A stretch of 64,000 bases of DNA from Streptomyces sp. HUAS CB01 (GTDB taxonomy: Bacteria; Actinomycetota; Actinomycetes; Streptomycetales; Streptomycetaceae). The DNA lies in contig NZ_CP129137.1 in assembly GCF_030406905.1 (NCBI RefSeq), positions 3,802,001 to 3,866,000 on the forward strand, read 5' to 3'. The stretch's first letter is position 1; each line of letters begins with the position of its first letter. The translations under genes were made by a program, and so were the position numbers. Under the pieces are notes generated by a model. It was not told the origin of the DNA. It made no database searches and was given only the letters and a program-made list of their open reading frames with translations. This document shows positions 57,610-64,000 of this stretch, piece after piece.

Positions 57610-58500
57610 TCAGAAGAGCCCGTCCTGGACGCCCGTCGGCAGCTCGTCCACCGGCACGGCCGGCACGGAGCGGGGATCGGCCGCGACGAGCTCCCAGCCC
57701 GACATCAAGCGGGTGTCGAGGACCGTCACCCGGCCGTCGTCGGTGCCCAGATGCAGATCGGGGCCCGCGGCGGCGACGAGCCGCCCGGCCACGCCTCCGC
57801 CGTCCACCAGCTCCCGCACCACCCGCAGGACCGCCGGGCCCCCGGCCGCCGCGCCGGGCCGCACCGTGCGCTCCAGCCCGAACACCCGTGCGTGGTCCAC
57901 CACCTCGAACCCGGTCCGCTCCAGCGCCTCGGGCCACCCCGGGAGCGCCACGGCCCGCGCGTACAGCTCCACGACCTCGGCGGCCCGCTCGTCCGCACCG
58001 GCCGGAAGCACCGGTCGCACCGCCCGCTTCCGCGCGTAGGGGACCCGGTCCGGCACGCCGAGCGCGGCACGCAGCAGTTCCTCCGTGCGGCGCGCGGCCA
58101 TCAGCGGTCCGCGGCCCAGCCAGCAGAACACCACCGCGCCCTGCTCCAGCAGACGCGCCGTGCCCCGCTCCTCGGCGGTGATCCCGACCTTCACCATCCC
58201 GGGCCCGAACCAGGCCAGATACACCCGGAACGTCCGCGGGTCGTCGGCCACGGTGTCGGCCGCCACGGAGTGCGCCCGGTCCAGTCGCGCGCACTCCGGG
58301 CACTGCCCGCCGGTGCTCCTGCCGGGCACCACGGCCCCGAGCGGGCAGACATGCCCCCGCGCCCCGGCACAGTGCCTCACCCCGACCGCCCGGAAGGCGA
58401 TCTCCTGTCCGGCAGCGAGCGGGCTCGGCCGCGTCTGCGTACCGCGCGCCCACCTCAGCTCAGGAGCACCCCGCCCCCAGCTCAGCCCCGGCACCGCCAC
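57610..58500 (-). CDS. DUF2797 domain protein, start region possibly frameshifted
   Basis: About 296 residues. A zinc-ribbon-like N-terminus (two CxxC-type pairs: RHCAGARGHVCPLG and GQCPECARLDRAHS) is followed by the DUF2797 core, which has GIY-YIG-like features: RVYLAWFGPGMVKVGITAEE, ARLLEQGAVVFCWLGRGPLM and AARRTEELLRAALGVPDRVP. Function unknown. GTG at 58500 is the first start in frame. However, an ATG at 58514 with a strong GGAGGAG encodes MGGERWRCRG in another frame, the expected family start, and it joins the main frame only if one base is added near 58485. The gene may thus be frameshifted at its head or this may be a sequence error. Confidence 0.78.
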   Translation of the reverse strand: MAVPGLSWGRGAPELRWARGTQTRPSPLAAGQEIAFRAVGVRHCAGARGHVCPLGAVVPGRSTGGQCPECARLDRAHSVAADTVADDPRTFRVYLAWFGPGMVKVGITAEERGTARLLEQGAVVFCWLGRGPLMAARRTEELLRAALGVPDRVPYARKRAVRPVLPAGADERAAEVVELYARAVALPGWPEALERTGFEVVDHARVFGLERTVRPGAAAGGPAVLRVVRELVDGGGVAGRLVAAAGPDLHLGTDDGRVTVLDTRLMSGWELVAADPRSVPAVPVDELPTGVQDGLF

Positions 58501-58544
58501 CGCTCGCCGCCCATGCCCGCACTCCTCCAGCAGGTCCCGCGCAT

Positions 58545-58572
58545 GAGGCCCCCGGATCTCCCCGGGGGCCTC
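58545..58572. terminator. Hairpin beside the left tRNA-Arg repeat
   Basis: GAGGCCCCC pairs with GGGGGCCTC (58545-58553 with 58564-58572). It sits next to the partial tRNA copy, just as the hairpin at 59751-59786 sits next to the real tRNA 3' end. Confidence 0.65.
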
Positions 58573-58580
58573 TCGGCTCT

Positions 58581-58623
58581 GTGCACTCGGCAGGATTCGA
58601 ACCCGCAACCTTCTGATCCGCAG
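58581..58623 (-). repeat. Partial tRNA-Arg copy (left attachment-site repeat)
   Basis: 43 bases identical at 41 positions to 59793-59835, the 3' half of tRNA-Arg(ACG) (T-arm and acceptor). The 5' half of the tRNA is absent here. This is the signature left by site-specific integration into a tRNA 3' end. Confidence 0.8.
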
Positions 58624-58925
58624 CTCCGGCCCGGTCGGTCGTCGACGTCCGTACCGGTCGCTTCGAGGGCCCCACGAGGACGCTACCGGACGGGGTCGGG
58701 TGCCGGCCCGGGCATGGTCGGCTTCCCCCGGCGGGCACCGCCGACCCACCGCGTCCGTGCGGGTGGCGGCCGAAGGAGTGCTTCCGGCGAGCCGGCACAC
58801 CACCGTGACCTGCGGAAGGACCCCGACAGCGGGTGCGGGTCCCCGGGCCCGCGGGAGCGGGCCGGACGGGAGTGTGACTTTCTGGGGGAGACAGCCGCGT
58901 CCCTCGCCCAGGAGACAGCCGAGCC

Positions 58926-59705
58926 ATGTTCGAGTTCCGCCCGTTTGAGGACGACCGGCCGAAGACGGCTCCTGCCGGGTGCTCCGGCCGACGCCGCGCC
59001 GGTACCCGGTCGCTGACCGCACTCGCCGTCCTCGTCATCGGAGGACTGCTCGTCTTCTCCGCCTCCACCACGTCCGCCGCACCCGGACCATCGCGGCGAG
59101 GGATGGAGTCGACCGCCTCGACCACGTCCCAGGTGTCGAGGACGTCGGGCGGCTCGACCTGTGAGGACGCCAGACCCACCAAAGTGGGCACCGAGCGGAA
59201 CGACGTCATCTTCGGGACCCCCGGCAACGACGTGATCTTCGCACTCGGAGGCAATGACACGGTCCACGCGTTCGGGGGGAACGACCTCATCTGCGGGGGC
59301 CCGGGCAACGACACCCTCAACGGTGACAGGGACAACGACCAGCTCTTCGGCGGCAAGGGCGACGACCAGCTCTTCGGCGGCTGGGAGAACGACGAACTCC
59401 ACGGTGACTCGGGCAACGACGAGCTCCGCGGCGAAACAGGCAACGACGAGCTTTCCGGCGGCTCGGGCAACGACCGGCTCTCCGGGTTCCTGGGCAACGA
59501 CGCCCTGTTCGGCGGAAGGGGCAACGACGAGCTCCGCGGCGGAAGGGACAACGACGAGCTCTACGGGGACGCGGGCAACGACCAGCTCTTCGGGGAGGCC
59601 GACGACGACGCCCTGGACGGCGGATCGGGCACGAACCGCAACAACGGCGGATCCGGAGTCAACAGCTGCGTCGACCCGAGCCGTGGCCCCGGCTGCAACG
59701 ACTGA
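58926..59705 (+). CDS. Secreted RTX-type calcium-binding repeat protein
   Basis: 259 residues. The N-terminus carries an internal signal/anchor helix ([20 protein letters not shown]). From about residue 88 come 16 consecutive nonapeptides of the GGxGxDxLx type with Asn-Asp cores: [45 protein letters not shown] and so on to ADDDALDGG. Such repeats wind into a beta-roll binding Ca2+ outside the cell. There is no catalytic domain; it may be a structural, adhesive or inhibitory surface protein. Four Cys (three in ICGG, SCVD and GCND contexts, one STCEDA) could form disulfides. ATG at 58926. It is the cargo of the tRNA-Arg cassette. Confidence 0.9.
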   Translation: MFEFRPFEDDRPKTAPAGCSGRRRAGTRSLTALAVLVIGGLLVFSASTTSAAPGPSRRGMESTASTTSQVSRTSGGSTCEDARPTKVGTERNDVIFGTPGNDVIFALGGNDTVHAFGGNDLICGGPGNDTLNGDRDNDQLFGGKGDDQLFGGWENDELHGDSGNDELRGETGNDELSGGSGNDRLSGFLGNDALFGGRGNDELRGGRDNDELYGDAGNDQLFGEADDDALDGGSGTNRNNGGSGVNSCVDPSRGPGCND

Positions 59706-59750
59706 GCCCGGAACGGGCGCGGTTGCTGTATTCGCTGCCGTACCGCACGA

Positions 59751-59786
59751 CAAAGCCCCCTCCGGGATGATCCCGAGGGGGCTTTG
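59751..59786. terminator. Terminator between RTX gene and tRNA-Arg
   Basis: CAAAGCCCCCTC pairs with GAGGGGGCTTTG around a 12-base loop. It lies 45 bases past the RTX stop and just beyond the tRNA-Arg 3' end on the other strand. Confidence 0.8.
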
Positions 59787-59793
59787 GTCTGTG

Positions 59794-59866
59794 TGCACTC
59801 GGCAGGATTCGAACCTGCAACCTTCTGATCCGTAGTCAGATGCTCTATCCGTTAAGCTACGAGTGC
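59794..59866 (-). tRNA. tRNA-Arg (anticodon ACG)
   Basis: 73 bases on the minus strand. Acceptor arms GCACTCG and CGAGTGC, anticodon stem-loop ATCTGACTACGGATCAGA with ACG, T-arm CAGGTTCGAATCCTG. A34 of this tRNA is the substrate of TadA (gene at 38717). Its 3' half is duplicated at 58581-58623. Confidence 0.97.
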
Positions 59867-60180
59867 TTGTCTGCCCGGGCTTTTCGGCCCGGTCGGCGTT
59901 GCGGGAACAACATTACATGACCTGCGCCGCCAGGCGAAATCCATTAGCCGCACCCCATCTGACCTGCATAAATGCCCGGACGGCCGTACGGGCGCCCATC
60001 GCTGGGGCCGCGGCCCCCGGCGGTGCGGAAGCGCGCGGAGCGCCGGAGACGGACCCCCGGGCGCCGGGAGAGGGCCGCGGCGCCCGCCGGGTGCGGCACC
60101 GGCGAGGAGCAGGCGTCACCGCGGGCAGCCGCCACGGCCGGAGGCGGCCGGCGGAACGGCCGGACGCGCACCGGGAACGG
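59867..60180. other. Intergenic region between two tRNA genes
   Basis: About 310 bases, no gene supported on either strand. The first 100 bases (59900-59970) are lower in GC and probably hold the tRNA-Arg promoter; the rest is GC-rich and featureless. Confidence 0.35.
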
Positions 60181-60212
60181 CCGAAGCCCCGGCCGTCGGG
60201 CCGGGGCTTCGG
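60181..60212 (-). terminator. Terminator after tRNA-Ser(GCT)
   Basis: CCGAAGCCCCGGCC pairs perfectly with GGCCGGGGCTTCGG around GTCG, just beyond the tRNA 3' end. Confidence 0.85.
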
Positions 60213-60220
60213 TGAGGGTG

Positions 60221-60311
60221 CGGAGGCGGAGGGATTTGAACCCTCGATGGGCTTTAAGACCCAAACCGCATTAGCAGTGCGGCGCCATAGACCGGACTAG
60301 GCGACGCCTCC
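60221..60311 (-). tRNA. tRNA-Ser (anticodon GCT)
   Basis: 91 bases, type II. Acceptor arms GGAGGCG and CGCCTCC, anticodon stem-loop CCGCACTGCTAATGCGG with GCT, a long variable arm (TTTGGGTCTTAAAGCCCAT), and T-arm GAGGGTTCAAATCCCTC. No encoded CCA. Confidence 0.97.
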
Positions 60312-60546
60312 AGCCCACCCGCGCGGACGCGGGTGGTGCGTGCAGATGATGACACAGCCGGGTGGGGTGTCACCAATCGCTCCCCACGGTACTAGGCGCC
60401 CGGGCTCCTGGGCAAAGACGCGCACACCCCCCGATCGGCCCACCCAGGGTTGCGCAACGCCCCGGCACGCGGAGCGTTAGAGATGCCGGGACGCCGTCCC
60501 CCGAAGCGGGGCCCCGCCCCCAAGACCTTCGCTTCCAGGAGAACGC

Positions 60547-61071
60547 ATGCTGCGCCGCCTCGTCCTCACCGTCGCCGCGACGGCCACGGCCTCCCTCGCC
60601 GCGCTGACCGCGGCCGTGCCGACCGCGGGTGCCGCCCCGCACACGCCGATCCCGCTGCCGCTGCTCGAACCCGGCCAGCCGGAACGTACGGACCGTTCCG
60701 CGCCCGGGGACCGGCTCACCGTGACCACCTCGGAGACCGGGAACCCCCAGGCCGACGGCACGTACGAGCTGACGTGCGGCTCGGCGGGCGGTCCGGCAGG
60801 CGGCTCGCACCCCGAGGCGCAGGCCGCCTGCGAGCGGCTGTCCGAGTTCGCGACGGACCAGCGGGACCCGTTCAGCCCCGTCGGCGAGGACACCATGTGC
60901 ACGATGCAGCACGGCGGCCCCGCCACCGCGCGGATCACCGGGACCTGGCGCGGCCAGACCGTCGACGCGACGTTCGACCGCACGAACGGTTGCGAGATCC
61001 GCCGCTGGGAGACCCTGGAGCCGGTCCTCCCGACCGCACGCCAGGACGACGCCCCGGCGCCCCGGACGTGA
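60547..61071 (+). CDS. SSI-family (Streptomyces subtilisin inhibitor) protease inhibitor
   Basis: 174 residues. The signal peptide is LVLTVAATATASLAALTAAV with cleavage near AGAA. The SSI domain starts around residue 57 (DRLTVTTSETGNPQADGTYE) with the expected Cys spacing: LTCGSAGG, EAQAACERL, TMCTMQHGG and NGCEIRRW. The reactive loop is in MCTMQH; by comparison with SSI (MCPMVY) the P1 residue would be the Met after CT. GTWRGQTVDATFDRTNGCEI is the C-terminal strand set. SSI proteins are secreted inhibitors of subtilisin-like or trypsin-like proteases that are active at colony development. ATG follows AGGAGAACGC. An extra-long linker (LPLLEPGQPERTDRSAPG) precedes the domain. Confidence 0.93.
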   Translation: MLRRLVLTVAATATASLAALTAAVPTAGAAPHTPIPLPLLEPGQPERTDRSAPGDRLTVTTSETGNPQADGTYELTCGSAGGPAGGSHPEAQAACERLSEFATDQRDPFSPVGEDTMCTMQHGGPATARITGTWRGQTVDATFDRTNGCEIRRWETLEPVLPTARQDDAPAPRT

Positions 61072-61087
61072 CCCACCGCTGAGGGAG

Positions 61088-61110
61088 TCCCGCCGGGCGC
61101 CCCGGCGGGA
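61088..61110 (+). terminator. Terminator after the SSI gene
   Basis: TCCCGCCGGG pairs with CCCGGCGGGA around CGC, 17 bases past the stop codon. Confidence 0.75.
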
Positions 61111-61646
61111 GCCCGGCCCTCCGCCCCCGCTGAGGCTGCCCGGGCCCCTTCCCGGCCCGGCGCTTGCCGGCCTCTTCCCGGCCCGGCTCCTTCCCTTCCC
61201 GCCCGACGCTTCCGGCCTTCCGGACGGTGCCTCCGGGCCGGCGCCCGCCGGTCCTTCCCGGATGCTGCTCCGGGCGCGGAGGCGCCCTTGAGCGCCGGCG
61301 CGGGGACCGCCGGTCCCGGGCCGGCCCCACCCGGACGGCCCCCTGTCGGGAGCCGCGCGTCATCCGTCCCGGGGGTTTCCGCCAACGCCCCGGCCCACGC
61401 CCGCTTGACGTCCCACAGCGGAACCCAGCACTCCGGGCGGCCCGGCCCCGCCCAGGTCAGAGGGCCTGCCGGGGGCCCCGGGGCGACTGTGTGTACACAG
61501 AACCTTGGTGAGAGCTCCCCCTCATCCACCGCCGCGGCCGCCTCCCCAGCCCTTAGACTCCCTCCAGTGACAGGCTGCGGCCGCGAGGGCAAGATGGCCC
61601 CGGCCGTCCGCCGCAAGATGCTGTAGGTCAGGGAGGAAGCGTCGTC
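61111..61646. other. Long intergenic region before the PAS protein
   Basis: About 540 bases in which I support no gene. The first 150 bases are imperfect GGCCGG/CTTCCCG repeats. Around 61490-61560 it becomes less GC-rich (GTGTGTACACAGAACCTTGG) and is the best place for the promoter of the gene at 61647. Confidence 0.35.
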
Positions 61647-64000
61647 GTGAGCAGCAGGCCATCCCGAGGCGCTGCTCGCCTCGCCGCCATACTCGACGCC
61701 CTCCCGGACGGGCTCGTCCTCGTCAACTGCAACGGCACGGTCGTCAACGCCAACACCATCGCCCTCGAAATGTTCGAGGCCCCCGGTACCGCGCTCGTCG
61801 GGCGCGGGCTCCTCGACCTGCTGCCGGCGTTCGACTCCAGGCTGATCCCCGGCTCGATGCGCCGCCCCGACTCCGCCGACGAACGCGGCCGCACGAAGCC
61901 GACCCGGATGGTCGCGCGCCGCACCGACGGCAGCGAGTTCCCCGTGGAGGTGACCAGCGCCAGCCTCGAGGACGGCCGTGAGGCGTACGACTCCCCCGGC
62001 GTCGGGAGCGGCTACACCGGCGACGAACTGCTGATGCTCGTCGTGCGCGACCTCTCCGGCACCGTCGACACCGAGGCCGAACTCGCGCGCTCCCAGCGGC
62101 AGACCGAGATGATCCTGCGCGCCGCCGCCGAAGGTGTCGTCGGCACGGACACGGACGGCCGCGTCGTCCTCGTCAATCCGGCGGCCGCCCAGATCCTCGG
62201 CTTCCGCGCCAGCGACCTCGGCGGCAAGGATCTGCACCCGCTGATCCTGCACTCCCGCCCGGACGGCGAACCCTTCCCGTACGAGGAGTCGCCGCTCGCC
62301 GACACGCTCAAGTCCGGGCGCAAGCACCGCGTCCGCGGGCAGGTGCTGTGGGCCAAGGACGGCAAGCCGGTGCCCGTCGACCTGACGACCGCTCCGGTGC
62401 GGGACGGGGAGCAGCTGGTCGGCGCGGTCATGACGTTCACCGACCGTCGGCCCTACGAGGAGCAGGCGGAGCGGCACGCCGCGGAGCTCGCCGAACGGGA
62501 CGAGAAGTACAGCAGGGACATCGCGGAGCGCGACGAGAAGTACGCGACCGACATGGCCGAGCGGGACGAGCAGCACGCGGCCGAACTGGCGGAGCTGACC
62601 GAGAAGCACACCGCCGAGATCGCGGACAGGACCGAGCAGTACGCCGCGGAGATCGAGACCCGGGACGAGCGGGAGGCCTCGCTGGCCGCCCGGCACACCC
62701 AGCTGGCCGCGGTGCTCGGCGACGCCCTGCGCGGGCCCCTGGAGGAGCTGCGCGGCGAGCTCGGGAAGCTGGCCGCCGATCCGGCAGGGCAGCTCTGGCC
62801 GGAGGCCAACCAGGTCCTGCACCACCTGGCCGCGGGCTACGCCCGGATGACGACGCTGGTGGACAACGTCCTGGGCTTCCAGCGGCTGGACGCCGGCGCG
62901 GAGCAGCTGCACAAGGACGTCGTCCTCCTCGACGCGGTCGTGGCGGCCGGTGTCGAGGGCGCGGTCGAGCTGATCGGCCCCGGGCGGGCGCAGTTCGCGG
63001 TGCACGCCCCGCCGATCGAGGCCGAGGTGGACGGCGCTCGGCTGGCGACGGCGCTGGCCCATCTGGTCGCCGACGTCGCCGGCGTCGACTCGACGGGCAA
63101 GGCCAGGGTGGTACCCGGCGCCGGGTACGTCGACTCGACCATCGTGGTCGCGGCGGCGCAGCGCGGCGACGTCGTACGGATCGAGGTGCGCGGTCCGCAC
63201 TCCGGCGGCGATCCGGTGCACGAGCCCATCGTCCGCGGCATCGTGACCGCGCACGGCGGCGTGCTGCAGACGCACGAGGTACCGGGCATGAGCGGCAGCG
63301 CCTACGTCCTGGAGTTGCCGCTCGGCAGCGGCGCCGGCACGGTGGCGCCCCCGGCGGCGGCCCCCGAGCAGCAGGGACCGACGGCCCTCCCGGCGCAGGC
63401 CACGACCGGCGGCGGGCGGCGGCGCGCGCGGCGGGCCTCGACCGACGCGTTCCTGGAGAGCCCGACGGGTCCCGACGGCGCATCGCCGTCCGCCGAGCCC
63501 TCCGGGCGGCGCCGGGCGCGCACGGACGCCGACTCGGGCGAGGGCACGAGCGGCGCAGGCGTGGCCGGCCCCGGCGGCGCCGAGCAGGCGGGGACGCCGA
63601 CCAGCGGCGGAGGCACGGGGCGGCGGCGCGGCCGGCCGAGCCCCGCCGAGGCCGAGCTGGCAGCCCTCCCGGCCGCGCAGGGCGGTTCGGTCGTGACCGC
63701 GGCGGAGGCCGGAGCGGGCCGCCCGGCGCTGGGCGACACCGTCCCGCCCCAGGGCGTGGGCCCGGAAGCCGCGGCGCAGGGCACCGGGCGGCGGGCCCGG
63801 CGCGCCCAGCCGGCGCTTCCCGCTCTGCCGCCGGCCGGCCCGGCCCCGGACGCCCCCGCGGCCACGGCGCAGGGCACCGTTCAGCACGGCGGTCAGGGCA
63901 TGGCCGCGCTGGAGCCCGCAAGCACGGGAGCGGGGTCCGGCACGGGTGCCGGGACCGGTGGGCAGCAGGGCGGTCGGCGGGCCCGGCGCGCGCTCGCGAC
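61647..64000 (+). CDS. PAS-domain sensor protein with degenerate kinase core (partial at right end)
   Basis: 784 residues are visible; the gene continues past the window. PAS 1 (about 10-120) has LDALPDGLVLVNCNGTVVNA and TRMVARRTDGSEFPVEVTSA. PAS 2 (about 150-260) has AAAEGVVGTDTDGRVVLVNP and GAVMTFTDRR. A charged coiled coil (AAELAERDEKYSRDIAERDE and four further similar heptad runs) leads into a HisKA-like helix. There, LGDALRGPLEELRGELGKLA stands where active kinases have the phosphoacceptor His (SHELRTPL). The HATPase-like part (RIEVRGPHSGG, IVRGIVTAHGG) lacks clear N and G boxes. A disordered tail has five basic GRRRAR-like motifs, one an AT-hook core (RRRGRPSP). GTG at 61647 follows GGGAGGA. 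Confidence 0.85.
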   Translation, partial: MSSRPSRGAARLAAILDALPDGLVLVNCNGTVVNANTIALEMFEAPGTALVGRGLLDLLPAFDSRLIPGSMRRPDSADERGRTKPTRMVARRTDGSEFPVEVTSASLEDGREAYDSPGVGSGYTGDELLMLVVRDLSGTVDTEAELARSQRQTEMILRAAAEGVVGTDTDGRVVLVNPAAAQILGFRASDLGGKDLHPLILHSRPDGEPFPYEESPLADTLKSGRKHRVRGQVLWAKDGKPVPVDLTTAPVRDGEQLVGAVMTFTDRRPYEEQAERHAAELAERDEKYSRDIAERDEKYATDMAERDEQHAAELAELTEKHTAEIADRTEQYAAEIETRDEREASLAARHTQLAAVLGDALRGPLEELRGELGKLAADPAGQLWPEANQVLHHLAAGYARMTTLVDNVLGFQRLDAGAEQLHKDVVLLDAVVAAGVEGAVELIGPGRAQFAVHAPPIEAEVDGARLATALAHLVADVAGVDSTGKARVVPGAGYVDSTIVVAAAQRGDVVRIEVRGPHSGGDPVHEPIVRGIVTAHGGVLQTHEVPGMSGSAYVLELPLGSGAGTVAPPAAAPEQQGPTALPAQATTGGGRRRARRASTDAFLESPTGPDGASPSAEPSGRRRARTDADSGEGTSGAGVAGPGGAEQAGTPTSGGGTGRRRGRPSPAEAELAALPAAQGGSVVTAAEAGAGRPALGDTVPPQGVGPEAAAQGTGRRARRAQPALPALPPAGPAPDAPAATAQGTVQHGGQGMAALEPASTGAGSGTGAGTGGQQGGRRARRALA

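Larger units (their letters stand above)
58581..59835. mobile_element. Collapsed tRNA-Arg integrated element with one cargo gene
   Basis: 1.25 kb bounded by 43-bp direct repeats of the tRNA-Arg 3' half, each with a hairpin at the same side. Only one gene (RTX-like secreted protein) lies inside. No integrase, replication or transfer gene remains, so it is either the remnant of a larger element or was mobilised by an integrase supplied elsewhere. No inverted repeats or transposase suggest an insertion sequence. Confidence 0.6.

Noticed and set aside
59254..59835. Second plus-strand frame inside the RTX gene with Thr-rich repeats
   Set aside because: It is the out-of-frame reading of the Asn-Asp nonapeptide repeats and runs into the tRNA-Arg gene.
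60477..63887. Long minus-strand frame opposite the SSI and PAS genes
   Set aside because: No family features, Arg/Gly/Pro-rich shadow composition, and both genes on the plus strand have clear domains.

Overview
This is a window of high-GC (over 70%) actinobacterial DNA, almost certainly a Streptomyces chromosome. The evidence is SD-preceded GTG/ATG starts, extreme third-position GC, LuxR-type two-component pairs, an SSI-type protease inhibitor, and the block upp - deaminase-associated gene - tadA - tRNA-Ser - sigF - sigN. That block has the order I know from the core of the S. coelicolor chromosome, as does purC/purD/dnaX/SRP RNA near it.

Layout. 0-10.6 kb is housekeeping DNA: the end of a histidine kinase, its LuxR response regulator, tRNA-Gly, purC, a dimethylformamidase-like protein, a membrane protein, a 0.4 kb minisatellite, purD, dnaX, the small SRP RNA and tRNA-Ser(GGA). 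Right after tRNA-Ser lies a truncated tyrosine integrase, the scar of an integrated element. 11.1-22.1 kb is accessory DNA dominated by a class I lanthipeptide operon read right to left: a 60-aa precursor with an FNLD leader box, LanC, full-length LanB, an ABC exporter, an LLM-family flavin/F420 oxidoreductase and a small membrane-anchored protein. A split two-component system flanks a methyltransferase at its downstream end. The LLM enzyme suggests that some dehydrated Thr residues are reduced to D-aminobutyrate. This is the most interesting system in the window.

22.2-36 kb is variable DNA: a LURP-one-like protein, DUF899, a DUF6777 membrane protein with a Lys/Glu repeat tail, a dehydrogenase pseudogene with an internal inversion, a CAP-domain secreted protein, an ECF42 sigma factor with its YCII/DGPF partner, a secreted beta-propeller, a methyltransferase, a HhH-GPD protein, an M28 peptidase, and a decayed HerA-like (DUF853) ATPase.

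36-43 kb returns to the conserved core (LytR_C protein, upp, tadA, tRNA-Ser(CGA), sigF, sigN). 43-50.4 kb holds two efflux units, each with clear operator palindromes: MarR plus an MFS pump fused to three carboxypeptidase-regulatory-like domains plus a frameshifted YceI gene, then an MFS pump with TetR. 50.4-56.2 kb is an OmpR/histidine-kinase operon running into a GT2-GtrA protein and a GT39 glycosyltransferase, which together look like a lipid-linked sugar glycosylation system. 56.4-64 kb holds an amidohydrolase, a DUF2797 protein, an RTX-repeat gene framed by a 43-bp direct repeat of the tRNA-Arg(ACG) 3' half (a collapsed integrated element), tRNA-Arg, tRNA-Ser(GCT), an SSI-family inhibitor and the start of a large PAS-domain protein whose kinase core lacks the usual phosphoacceptor histidine.
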